Positions 34,700-45,173 of a stretch of 64,000 nucleotides of DNA are shown in pieces. Both the position numbers and the translations under genes were made by a program. The notes below the pieces were generated by a model, which saw only the letters and a program-made list of their open reading frames with translations, made no database searches and was not told the origin of the DNA. Origin of the DNA: Coptis chinensis. Its lineage: Eukaryota; Streptophyta; Magnoliopsida; Ranunculales; Ranunculaceae. Every line of letters starts with the position of its first letter. The first letter of the stretch is position 1. The stretch is taken from the NCBI GenBank assembly GCA_015680905.1, contig CM027380.1, positions 35,332,001 to 35,396,000 of the forward strand, read 5' to 3'.

Positions 34700-34827
34700 A
34701 GTACTCTTTAGTATTATTTTCTGTAGACTTGATAGTTTTTCAAAGTCCCATAACCCACCCACCCTTGTTTGAATTCTCACTGTGGTTGTCCGTTTCAGCT
34801 TTGAAAGTTTCCACGAAAAATTATTCG

Positions 34828-35030
34828 GAGCGCACCTGCGCCCTGGGCAAGCCAAAGTGGAGCGCACTCTGCACCCATACGCCTGGAATCACGAATTTTG
34901 CCTGAGCGCCACCTGCGCCCTACCAAGGCCAACGTGGAGCGCCACCTGCGCCCACACGCCTGGAATCCCAGCTTTTGCTTGAGCGAGACCTGCGCCCTGT
35001 CTAGGCCTATTCGGAGCACACCTGCACCCT
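34828..35030 (+). repeat. GC-rich tandem array in the A gag leader
   Basis: GAGCGCACCTGCGCCC-like units start at 34828, 34860, 34904, 34937, 34981 and 35014. Spacings are 32, 44, 33, 44 and 33 bp, so three copies of a 76-77 bp dimer. Between the units lies the weaker GCCTGGAATC block. The core GCGCA-CC-TGCGC is almost palindromic. It ends 27 bases before a candidate splice donor. Confidence 0.9.
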
Positions 35031-35273
35031 CTGCTGAAACAGCCTGACTTCCACAGGTTTGTTTCAAACTTCCATTGCTTTCAAGTTTTTCAGTGTTCTA
35101 ACTTGTTATATACACTGAGCACGCGTAAACAAGATGTTATTCATAAGCGAAGCAAGGAGGCTTTCAGGTACTCTTTTCTTCCACACCTCGCATCTTCTGT
35201 TAGAGGTTCATACTAGCATATCAGAATTGTTTGGAGTGTTGTTATTTTTTATTAAGATTGGTCTTAGCCTTGC
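35031..35273 (+). other. Element A gag leader with candidate splice donors
   Basis: Two donor-like sites are conserved across elements: CCACAG|GTTTGT (intron side from 35057; D has ACAG|GTTAGT at 55115, C has ACAG|GTTTGA at 27492) and TTTCAG|GTACTC (from 35168; D at 55225, C at 27382). They could serve splicing to the ORF3 acceptors or removal of a leader intron. No coding sequence is seen. Confidence 0.45.
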
Positions 35274-36691
35274 ATGAGATTAAGGTCAGGCCGACGAAAA
35301 ATGCCTAACGCAATTAACTGACAACGTCAACAAACATGCCTCTCTAGTATACCACTCACTTCACCTCTAGCTAGCACACCACACACCACACCTGAGATTA
35401 TGGCTGAAGAAAGAGAATCTCCTCTCTCGGACTTTTATAAAGCCTTGAGCGATAGCCCTAAATCTTGCATCGTTCTATCAGAGCCAGTGGGGGATTTCCG
35501 AATCCCCCAAATATATTTAATTTGTTACCCGTTTTTCATGGGTTAGACCATGAAAAACCTTATCAACACATGCGTAGGATTCACCAAGTCCTTACTACTT
35601 TCCACCATCCTTCGGTTGGTGCTGAACAAATTAAACTGAGGGTATTTCCCTTCACCTTAGCCGATAAGGCGGCGTCTTGGTTAACTGCCAAACACCTAAT
35701 TCTGTAGACTCGTGGGCTAAACTTGTTCAACTGTTTATGGAACATTTTTACCCACCAATGAAAACCGATGAAATGCTTTCCAAGATTCATTTCTTTCGAC
35801 AGAATCCTCATGAATCATTTTCAGAGGCTTGGAATCGTTTCACCGACCTACTTATAGAGTGTCCACACCATAACCTAGCGAAAGACATGTTAGTTCGTGC
35901 CTTTTTCAAAGGACTTCTACACCACCATAAAGAAGTCCTTGACATAATGAATGGGAGTAGTTTCTTAAGTAAAGGAGCCTCAGAGGCTTATAAATTTTTA
36001 GAAGATCAGACTAAGTGGAATAATCAATGGGGGTAGTGATGATATCTCCCGTTCCGCTAGTTCTTCTACAACAGCTAAAGCCGCCAGTATGTTTGAGATG
36101 AAACCCGAACCAGAACTTAAAAATTTAATCGAATCTCTAACTAAAAAGGTAGAGGCTATCTCTGTCCAACAAAAGCCTATCCCTGTCATGATTGTCAACT
36201 CCAACCCATGTAATTTCTGGTTGAGTCCAGCGCACCCCGACTCCTATTGTCCTTTCGTTTACGAACAACAAACATTACAACATGATAACGTTTGCTCAAT
36301 TAATAGTTATCCTATTCCTAACGCCCCTTGGAGACAACACCCCAACTTCAGTTGGAGAAATAATCAACAGGTAATAACTCCAGGGTTTAATAATCAAAAC
36401 GTTAGGCATGCAAACAATTATAACCAACCGCCACCACGACAAGGACAAGGTCAGGGTAATTATAACAATTATAACAACCAAGCACAACCACGACAAGGTT
36501 AGGGTCATTATAATAATTATAACAATAATAAAAATTATAATGTTAATAGAGGTATCGTTCCGGTAAATAATAACTACCAAAATCCACCCATAAATAATCA
36601 ACGGGACATAGTTCTTGTCACACAACCTATAGCTAACACTTTTCCACAATCGGATCATTTCGATACCTTTATACAATCTCAACAACAGACT
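35274..36691 (+). pseudogene. gag: Element A Gag
   Basis: The start at 35274 gives MRLRSGRRKMP as in C. The capsid-like domain follows in pieces: GDFRIP, LLPVFHGLDHEKPYQHMRR, FTLADKAASWLT, FYPPMKTDEMLSKIHFF. Frameshifts occur at about 35510, 35690 and 36030. The nucleocapsid knuckle at about 36210-36250 reads CNFWLSPAHPDSYC, so the second Cys is Trp and zinc binding would fail. It is followed by an Asn/Gln/Tyr-rich segment (GQGQGNYNNYNNQAQ, about 36400-36560). Confidence 0.88.
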
Positions 36692-37680
36692 TTGCAAGCC
36701 ATCCAACTTTCCTTACAGCAGCTATCCCAAGAGAACGTACAACCCAAAGGTGTGTTACCAGGACACGCGATACCTAATCCTAAAATACCAAACACAGCCT
36801 TTGAGATGGACGGTAATACTAGTACGGACAAGGTAAATGTAGGTGAGCTAAGTGCCATCACTACTCTCCGTTCTGGCAGAGTGGTTGATAACAATGTAGC
36901 TATGGCTATAGTTACCCCACAAGTAGTCCCTACACAGGAGATAGAACTAGATACCCAAATGCAAACTGGAGAGCCTACCCCTGTAGCAGTACCAGTTAAA
37001 TCGAAACCTATGAAACAAAAAGCAAAGGTTAGACATCTAGTTGAACCATATGCTAAGCATAGAGAAACACCACCGTTTCTCCAGAAATTAGCTATGTTAA
37101 ATAGAGATACAAACTTTGACGAGATTAGGGAAGTATTCAAGAATCTAACGATTAACCTACCCTTTCTCGAAGCAATTAAAAAATTACCTCACCACGCTTA
37201 GTTTCTTAAGGAGTTGTGCACTACTAGGTGTAGGACAAATATTCCTAAATACGCCTTTCTAACTAAACAATTTCCAACTTTAACAGAACATAATGGAATT
37301 ATGAAGTACAAGGACCCTGGTCGTCCTACTGTACAATGCACCTTAGGAGATTCTCACACGACCACCGCTTTATTGGACCTGGGGGCAAGTGTCAACTTAC
37401 TCCCGTATTATTTATACAAACAAATAGGTCTGCAAGAGATGCAACCTACTCAAATGACGTTGCAATTAGAGGATAGGTCTATTAAGTATCCTAAGGGTGT
37501 GGTTGAGAACATGCTAGTTAAGGTCCAGGATTTCTACTATCCTGCTGATTTTGTTATCCTCGATACAGAGGTCGTTAATGACTCTGTTCCGATCATCTTA
37601 GGCCTTCCATTCTTGGCAACTGCTAACGTGCTTATAAACTGCCGAAATGGTTCGATGTCCTTGTCTTTTGGCCATCTTTC
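36692..37680 (+). pseudogene. pol: Element A gag-pol linker and aspartic protease
   Basis: The frame 36692-37201 covers the Gln-rich start (QAIQLSLQQLSQEN), a Pro/Val linker, and NFDEIREVFKNLTINLPFLEA. It ends in a TAG where C and D have a Lys codon (HHAKFLKE). The next frame (37214) contains the protease active site DLGASVNLLPYYLYKQIGL near 37375 and continues with VPIILGLPFLATANV, the C-terminal protease block. Confidence 0.9.
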
Positions 37681-39050
37681 GGTTGAAGTAAATGTGTTCA
37701 AAATGATGAAGCAGTTACCAGATTCATCTATAGATGGAGCAATTAGCATGATCAAGAGACTAGCTCAAGATTACTTTAATAACACGTTTCCAGAAAACCA
37801 TATGCATAAATTCCTTTCTTTAGGAAGTTCAGATTTTGTCGATGACTCCTACGTACAAGAAGTCAACACCATCTTCGAGTCTAACCAAATCGTAGAACCT
37901 TTGGTTGCTCCATATATAGAGTTCGAAGACCTGCTGCCTAAGCAAGTATTCATTACTCAAGATGAGGACCCCCCAGAAGCTTTTATCGACATACCAACCA
38001 CCCCGGTTCTTAAACCTTTTCCTCCTGAGTTAAAATATATTCAACTTGATCCGGATGGTAGTCATCCGGTAATTATATCTTCTCTCTTATCTAAGGAGGA
38101 AGAGACACGTTTAATCAGGGTGATTAGGGAACATTGTTCTGCAATTGGTTGGTCCCTAGCCGATATTAAGGGAATTGACCCTAATGTGTGTACTCACCGT
38201 ATCCATTTGGAGGATAACGCAAAGACTTCTCGTGAACCTCAGCGTCGTTTGAACCCGGCCATGAAAGAAGTGGTCAGGGAAGAAGTCTTACGATTACTTG
38301 ATGTGGGTATCATATACCCAATCTCTGATAGCGAATGGGTCAGTCCCATTCATGTAGTTCCAAAAAAATCAGGGATTACAATGGTATGTAATGCAAAGGG
38401 TGAATATGTTGCCACACATGGTCCCCTGAAATGGAGGATCTGTATTGATTACAGACGTTTAAATGCCATGACACGAAATTATCATTTTCCCTTACCCTTT
38501 ATAGATCAGACGCTAGAACATCTAGCTAGTCATGCCTTTTATTGTTTTTTGGGTGGCTACTCCGGCTATTTCCAAATTATTATCAATATTGATGACCAAG
38601 AAAAGACTATATTTACATGTCCTTTTGGAACATACGCCTATAAATGCATGCCTTTTGGCCTTTGTAATGCTCCTGGTACCTTCCAGCGTTGTATGCTTCA
38701 TATATTTAGTGACATGGTAGAGCATTTCATGGAAGTATTCATGGATGATTTTTCTATCTATGGAGACTCTTTCACTGACTGCCTGTCTAACCTATCTCAG
38801 GTTTTGACACGGTGTGAAGAGAAGAGTCTAGTTTTAAATTGGGAAAAATGTCATTTCATGGTCAAAAGGGCATAGTACTAGGTTACATTGTATCTAGTGA
38901 TGGTATAGAAGTTGATAAAGCCAAACTAGATAAGATAGCAACTCTACCTATACCACGGACTGTCCGTGATATTATAGCCTTTCTAGGCCATGCAGGTTTT
39001 ATAGGTGCTTTATCAAAGATTTTTCGAAAATAGCTAGGCCGCTAACTAAT
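37681..39050 (+). pseudogene. pol: Element A reverse transcriptase
   Basis: One frame continues from protease to 38875. It includes an acidic protease-RT linker, LDPDGSHPVIISSLLSKEEE, NPAMKEVVREEVLRLLDVGI, SEWVSPIHVVPKKSG, RICIDYRRLNAMTRN, FTCPFGTYAYKCMPFG and the catalytic MEVFMDDFSIYG near 38735. A one-base loss in an A run at about 38865 ends it. RT continues in the next frame to FLGHAGF, and is shifted again at about 38998. The order and spacing match C. Confidence 0.93.
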
Positions 39051-39560
39051 CTCCTTTTAAAGGATGCCATCTTTGACTTTAATTTTAACTGTAAACAGGC
39101 TTTTGAAATCTTAAAAGCCGCCTTAACTTTTGCACCCATTATACAGCCTCCCGATTGGTCTAAACCCTTCGAACTCATGTGTGACGCTAGTGTATGCAGT
39201 TGGTGCTGTCTTGGGACAGAAACTAGATAATAAATCTACTGTTATTTATTATGCTAGTAAAACTCTAAACGATGCTCAAAAGAATTATACAACTACTGAA
39301 AAAGAATTCTTAGCTGTCATTTATGCTTTAGATAAGTTTCATCCTTATTTAGTTGGTTCTAAGACCCTAGTTTACACGGACCATGCAGCCCTTAGGTACA
39401 TCCACGCAAAGAAGGATGCTAAGCAGAGATTAATCCGATGGATTCTCCTCCTGCAAGAGTTCACATTAGAAATAAAGGACAAAAAAAGGGTCGAAAACGT
39501 AGTTGCCGACCATTTATCTAGACTGACAAACGATGTTGATAGTGATTCTAAGTCCATACC
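39051..39560 (+). pseudogene. pol: Element A RNase H
   Basis: The domain includes [60 protein letters not shown] and VADHLSRL near 39515. A frameshift near 39190 separates the first strand from the rest. From there to 40332 the frame is open into integrase. Confidence 0.9.
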
Positions 39561-40889
39561 CGACTCTTTTCTTGATGAGTATTTGTATGCTATTTTTTCT
39601 ACACCATGGTATGCTGACATCATAAATTATTTAGCAGCTGAGGCTATTCCGTATGATTGGACAAGAAATGAACGTAAGAAGTTCTTAGCCAGAGTTAAGC
39701 TATACTACTGGGATGAGCCCTACCTTTTTAAGTATTGTACGGATCATATTATTTGTCGTTGTATTCCCCAGTGGGAATATAATGAGGTTCTCTCATTCTG
39801 CCATGAAAAAGAGTGTGGTGGCCATTTCAATGGTATGAAAATAGCTGCCAAAATTCTACAATGTGGGTTTTATTGGCCTACTCTCTTTAAAGATGCCCAA
39901 GTGTATTGCAAGGCGTGCATTCGTTGCCAACAACTTGGGCGCATCATGGAGCGTAATATGATGCCATTGAGTCCAATCATGTTGGTAGAAATTTTTGACG
40001 TATGGGGCATTGATTTCATGGGTCCCTTTCCAATTTCCCGCAGCTTCATCTATATTCTAGTTGCAGTGGACTACGTGTCTAAATGGATAGAGGTCATGGC
40101 TTGCTGTAGCAATGACCATAAAACAGTTGTGTTTTTTGCTAAAGAGTATATTTTCTGTCGATTTGGAATTCCCAAGGCCATCATTAGTGATGGTGGAACA
40201 CATTTTTGCAACAGAATTGTTGCATCTCTAGTGAAGAAATATAGAGTTACACATAAGGTAGCAACTCCGTATCATCCACAAACTAGCGGACAAGTAGAAG
40301 TTTCTAATAGAGAAATCAAAAAGATCTTATAAACAACTGTAAATCCTGATAGAAAAGACTGGTCAAAGCGCCTATCTGATGCCTTACGGGCATATAGAAC
40401 TGCTTTCAAAACCCCTATCGATATGTCTCCTTTTAGACTTGTATTTAGGAAACCTTGTCATTTGCCCGTTGAATTGGAGCACCGTGCTATGTGGGCTATA
40501 AAAAGCCTTAACTTCAATTTTGATGAGGCGGGTGTCAAGCACAAGTTGCAATTGAATGAGCTTGAAGAAATCCGTAGCGATTCTTATGACCTCGCAAAGG
40601 ATTATAAAACCAACATGAAATGTGTTCATGATAAGCAAATTTTGCACTGGTAGGTCAAAAGGTCTTACTTTACAATTCCCGTCTACATATTTTTCCAGGG
40701 AAATTAAAAACTTGTTGGACTGGTCATTTTCTGGTTACTGAAGTCACCCCTTACGGGGCAATCACCTTGGTAAATCCCAAGGACAACAGTACTTTTCAAG
40801 TAAATGGCCAACGGTTGAAACATTTTCACGAGCTATTGTCCCCTGATGTAGAGGAAGTCCTTTTACAGGATCCTGTCTATGAGAACTGA
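39561..40889 (+). pseudogene. pol: Element A integrase
   Basis: The HHCC zinc domain is visible as [11 protein letters not shown] and [11 protein letters not shown] (about 39800-39935). The catalytic core shows [12 protein letters not shown] (Asp), [10 protein letters not shown] (Asp) and [10 protein letters not shown] (Glu), the D,D(35)E set. A stop at 40330 and a frameshift at about 40650 interrupt it. The end LLQDPVYEN stops at 40889. No chromodomain follows. Confidence 0.92.
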
Positions 40890-41893
40890 CCTTTTTCATT
40901 GGTGTACTTCCTTTTATTTCCATATATTAGTAAGTGCACCATTAACTTAACCGGGCCCTCCCTATGGAATGTGTGGCTATAAGTACCGGATCCTAAGTCC
41001 ACGTTTAATATAATTCACATTTTTCACTCTTGCATGTTTTCTCGGTTTCCGAGTCATGTTTTCCTATGGTGTGAATTATGCTTTTAATGCTTTCTTGTTT
41101 TTCTTATATTAAATTTTATTCATAAACAATAAAAACTTGTTAAAATCACAAACATAGTAAGTTAAGAAGTCTTGGAAATCTGACTTTAAAAGACCCACTT
41201 TTAAAAACAAATTTTCTCAACTCGGTGTCTAAAATTTGTTTGGGGGTGGGGTGTTCATTTTCATCCTGGATTGTTCAACTTTACAGTTGTCTTGTTTAGA
41301 CCGTTAATAGTATTATGATTCGGATTGACATTTTCTATTAAGTTAGATTTCATTCGTTTGCATAACTTACGTCATGCACGCACTTTGAGGCATTTTCCAT
41401 TTTTTCATATGTCATCCACAACCGGAATAGAGTGTTTTATGGACCATTAGATTGGAAATTCTCTCCTGATCATTTCCATATCTCATTCGCATAAATTGGA
41501 CTAGTAAGGAAGAGGGAATTTTAGTTTAAAGTTGCGCTAAAAATCGACAAAAATCGGAAAATCAAATTGGGCTTGGGCCCAACGCACGCGCGTGCGTCGC
41601 CTTCTTCTAACAGATATACGAATTCTTTCCAATTTTCGCCATTGCCAAATTCAAAAACCTTACCAAAAATAAAAATAAAAAGAAACCTAAAAACTAACAC
41701 GCCCCAATACAATTCCAACTTCAAATCTTCTCCACAACAATCCTCCACCAATCCCAAAAATTTCCACCACCGAAAACACACAAAAACTCAACCAAATCGA
41801 CACTCCCGCACCACCACTACTGTTTTGTAAGTAAGGGAGTCTCAAACTCCATTCCCACATTCCAGATAAACCATCAAATCATTCTCAGATATC
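40890..41893 (+). other. Element A pol-ORF3a spacer with acceptor and PPT-like motif
   Basis: A PPT-like motif TTGTTTGGGGGTGGGGTG lies at 41236-41253. A perfect 14 bp palindrome CGCACGCGCGTGCG at 41583-41596 directly precedes CGCCTTCTTCTAACAG, a strong acceptor-like site whose AG is at 41612-41613. The same order is found in C at 20896-20931. The small frames in this spacer show no similarity to the conserved proteins. Confidence 0.55.
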
Positions 41894-43096
41894 ATGGCTC
41901 AAAAATCGAAGGTTGTTGCCGGAACAAGCATTTGAGTCCGACTGCTTCGCGCCGTTTTACGGTGATGAGATGATTAAGAGGGGTTGGAATCGGTTGTGGT
42001 ACTCGACACATGATTTCTACCACTCTGATTTGGTTGAACAGTTTTATAAGAAGAGAGAGTTGGACGATCAGAAAATTTTCCTGAAAGTGGCTGGGACTAG
42101 GAGGGAATTATCGAGAGAGAGGTTGGTTGAAATTTTAGGCATTACGCCTAGACACCACCTGGACGCCACCATGCAGGAGTCCCAGTATACTGGAGTTCCT
42201 GCATTGATGAACGACACCGTCATGGAGGGTCAATATAATACAACTTCTCATTGTGCTCGACAGTCATCTCCGCGAACCAACCAACTAGCTGTAGCTCAGT
42301 GGATTGGTAAAAACGTCATTGGGAAGGAAAAAGTTAGCGACATCGGGTTCACATGTCTGCACGTTCTCTGGATATTGCAAGAACAGAGGTATGAATTTTG
42401 TATCCTCGAGTTTTTGCTAAATATGATTAGAGGAGTTGGAAAGTGTACCGCGCCGTTTCCTGTTTTAATAACGAAGATAATGGTCTCTTGGGGGAATAAA
42501 CCAAGAACTGAGCGGGTGATGTTGAAATTGCATGCAAATGAAAGTAGTTATAAGGAGTGTATCCAAAAGACTTGGATATGTTGCCGGAGGATAGGGTGGT
42601 GGATTCGGATGAGGAAGGGGAAGATACGACATGGTTGGATGAAGATGCCTTGGAAAGGTGTAAGTCTGATTCAGAACGCATGTCAGTGTTGCATACTAGC
42701 GTGCGTTGCATGTACGCTATTTGTGAAGATATCCAACATAGGCAGATTATAGTTCGAAATAAACAAACGAACATTAACACGAGTTTTGAAATACTCGAAA
42801 AGGGTCAGGAAGATATCTTGATTAACATGGAGACTATCCACCAGCGTCACCAGGATCAGTATACAGCAATAAAGGCTAAGATGGAAGCACAGCGCTTGTT
42901 CCAAGTAGAGATTCTACGACGCCTACCACCCATGAACGTCGTCGCCGAAGAACGGATGGCTCGGGGCCCTCTTCATTCCATGACCAATCTCCATCTTAGG
43001 GTCCTTCTTCCTCACATGGCTAGTGTTCCAAATAATTTTGTGTTTCGATGTTATTTAGTATTTTATTATTTTTTACTTCGTTTATTAGTTCAGTAA
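41894..43096 (+). pseudogene. Element A ORF3a (Athila-type 3' ORF)
   Basis: The ATG at 41894 (MAQKSK) matches the C start, but a one-base shift moves the reading to the frame from about 41913. Blocks are LPEQAFESDCFAPFYGDEM, HDFYHSDLVEQFYKKREL, VAGTRRELSRERLVEILGI, TNQLAVAQWIGKNVIG and CLHVLWILQEQRYEFCILEF. A second shift near 42560 leads to an acidic then coiled-coil-like C-terminus (SDEEGEDTTW, TSFEILEKGQEDILINMETI). Position is env-like, but no signal peptide, cleavage site or transmembrane anchor is evident. Function unknown. Confidence 0.77.
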
Positions 43097-43201
43097 TTAA
43101 ATTTGAATTTGGTTGTTTTATGTTGTTTGAATTAAATGTCGATTTAAGTTGGTTATTTTCGAATTATGCATTGTTTTTATTATTAATCCCACCTTCCCAA
43201 A

Positions 43202-43217
43202 TTGTTTGGGGGTGGTA
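43202..43217 (+). other. PPT-like motif after A ORF3a
   Basis: TTGTTTGGGGGTGGTA sits about 105 bp past ORF3a. It differs from the real PPT (46699-46714) by very few bases and is matched in C at 19303-19319. Confidence 0.62.
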
Positions 43218-43509
43218 TTATTTAGCCTATCATAATGCGTTATATGATCATCCATTTTAGCAGTTATTTTTTAGTGAGGATTGAGAATATTGCCGGTATG
43301 GGCATTGCTATGAATACATATGGTGGAAGGATGAAATCTCGATGAGTTAGGCACGTTCTATCCTGAATTCAACCTAAAAGATATTAGGGTTGTTTTAGAA
43401 TCAGGAATATGATTTGTTTCCGTTTTTCGGTTTTGGACCTTTTATTATTTCCAGCAATTGCCTTAAAGCTTTTTGGCAACTTCCCGATTCATTTTAGCAA
43501 TTTAAAACC

Positions 43510-43517
43510 TATAAAAA
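43510..43517 (+). promoter_or_regulatory. TATA box upstream of A ORF3b
   Basis: CCTATAAAAATTG is followed about 25-30 bases later by CTACACTCACAACC, a typical plant start-site context, and then a CT/CA-rich leader. The block is conserved in C (19001-19009). E has CTATAAATACAT at 58792-58803. It lies 116 bp before the GC array and about 385 bp before ORF3b. Confidence 0.6.
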
Positions 43518-43625
43518 TTGCATTCATTCTACACTCACAACCCCAAATACATCTCACATTCATCTCTCACGTTTCACTCCCACTTTACCTTATTTTTCCT
43601 TCGCATTTCGGCCTAGCAGCTCCCC

Positions 43626-43815
43626 GAGCGCACCTGCGCCCCAGAGGAGCGCAACCTGCGCCCTAAGCACTCTCAGAAAAATCCTACCTTGAGTGCAACC
43701 CGTGCCTATCCCAGGATACAAGTAAGCGCACCTGCGCCCAAGTGCCTAGAACTCAAAATTCACCAGAGCACACCCTGCGCCCTACCCAAGCATAGCTTGA
43801 GCGCACCTGCGCCCT
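43626..43815 (+). repeat. GC-rich tandem array in the A ORF3b leader
   Basis: Units start at 43626, 43647, 43691, 43724, 43766 and 43799. After the first short step (21 bp) the spacings are 44, 33, 42 and 33 bp, the same dimer as in the A gag leader. Units read GAGCGCACCTGCGCCC or close variants, separated by a GCCTAGAACTC-type block. It is a second copy of the same array in the same element. Confidence 0.9.
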
Positions 43816-43895
43816 GGCCCCTGCGGGCACCAAAAATTTCCAGTTCTGTGGGTTGTTCTAGGATAGTTGTGGCTGTTCTTAAGAGGAGTTTTGTG

Positions 43896-44813
43896 ATGAC
43901 ATCCCCTCGTATCATACCGGAGTAGTCTTTTGAAGAATTGTTCCAAAGTCACACCTATGGGGCTTCGTTTCGTGAGGTGATCATACAAGCAGGCTGGGAA
44001 CGACTAATGCTAAGTCCAGATGAACTTTATTCTCCTACACTTACATCTTATTTTTATGATAATTGTAAGTTCTTTACTAGACCGGATGGAGAACGAGCGT
44101 TCTCCATCACCGTCGAGAATAAAACTATGGAAATTACCAGGTTCTTTTTAGCGTTTGCTCTTGGACTTGCTATGCCTGCCGAAGTAAAAGACTCATGCGA
44201 CTATTTGGTAGATAATATGTACCTCTATAACTATGAGGATTTGCATGAGCATTATGGGGGAGGAATCTTTAAGATAGAGGACCAAGGGGAATATAACTTC
44301 GCCCTTGGTAGCCTATCCATGAACGTGGGCACAGTGATGTTCTTTCTAATGCTAAACATATTAGGAGAGTGGCATTTTTCTTCTGCGAATGACGCCACTT
44401 GCGGCGTTTTCCTTGCTTTAGCTGAGGGACGGCCGCTGTATGACCTTCCCAACACATTAATGTCTAGTTTAGAATGAGCACAGAACATGAGGCATACGTA
44501 TCTTCTTATGCATGTTTTAGTTTGCCGTATTATGCTACATTTTTTCCCTATTTTTTGTGCCCGTTACATAGATCGGGTTAGGGTCGACACTATAAAACCC
44601 ACCAATTCTATTATTCGATCCTTCCGTGCAATGACTTGGCCTGGATGGTAGGTGCAACCTCGTTTGGTTGCCCCCTACACCCCATCTGACCAAGTGGCGC
44701 TAAACATGTTAGCAATTGTAGATGATAAATGGCGTGAAGCCTGGCAAGTTATCATGGCATGGCATGATGCGAAGGAACCTCATTTCTTTCTAAATAATAA
44801 GGATGATGCTTAA
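43896..44813 (+). pseudogene. Element A ORF3b (Athila-type 3' ORF)
   Basis: The ATG at 43896 gives MTSPRIIPE, then TAG at codon 10 (43923-43925), then SFEELFQSHTYG. The frame is then open to 44477: GWERLMLSPDELYSP, EHYGGGIFKIEDQGEYNFAL, MNVGTVMFFLMLNILGEWHF. A TGA at about 44475 is followed by further similarity to C (RAMTWPGW, MAWHDAKEPHFF) up to TAA at 44811-44813. The hydrophobic block near residue 150 could be a buried helix rather than a membrane anchor. Function unknown. Confidence 0.75.
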
Positions 44814-44825
44814 GCGGGAGTGTAG

Positions 44826-44961
44826 GTAAGTTTTTAGTTCAGTTAGTATCTACTTATGTCCCAAACAAGTAATTTCTTACTACCCCATAACGGGTGGAAC
44901 TCCTATAGAGTTGCGTCAATTTTTATTTCCTATATTAGTATGTTATAACTTTGTTTTGCAG
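44826..44961 (+). other. Candidate 3' UTR intron of element A
   Basis: Donor TGTAG|GTAAGT begins 12 bases after the ORF3b stop. Acceptor TTTGTTTTGCAG ends at 44961. Length is 136 bp, the same as in C. A stop this close to the junction would not trigger nonsense-mediated decay. Confidence 0.57.
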
Positions 44962-45088
44962 ATGTTCTTGAATTTCACGCGCTTCAATGGTATTTTCCTA
45001 CCTTCTTTATTTAAAATACTTTGATGACAAAGCATGCAACTTGTTTGGGGGCATAGAAACACGCGTGTAATTAAGGTATTATCTTTAA

Positions 45089-45173
<85 letters not shown>

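Noticed and set aside
34828..35030. GC arrays as E-box (CACCTG) clusters for bHLH factors
   Set aside because: Element D keeps the array and spacing but has lost CACCTG, so this is not the conserved part.
43896..44813. ORF3a/ORF3b as a true viral-type envelope
   Set aside because: No signal peptide, furin-type site, cysteine pattern or C-terminal anchor is visible. Only the position is env-like.
45091..45165. TA repeat as an origin or regulatory site
   Set aside because: Plain microsatellite, absent at the same place in C.
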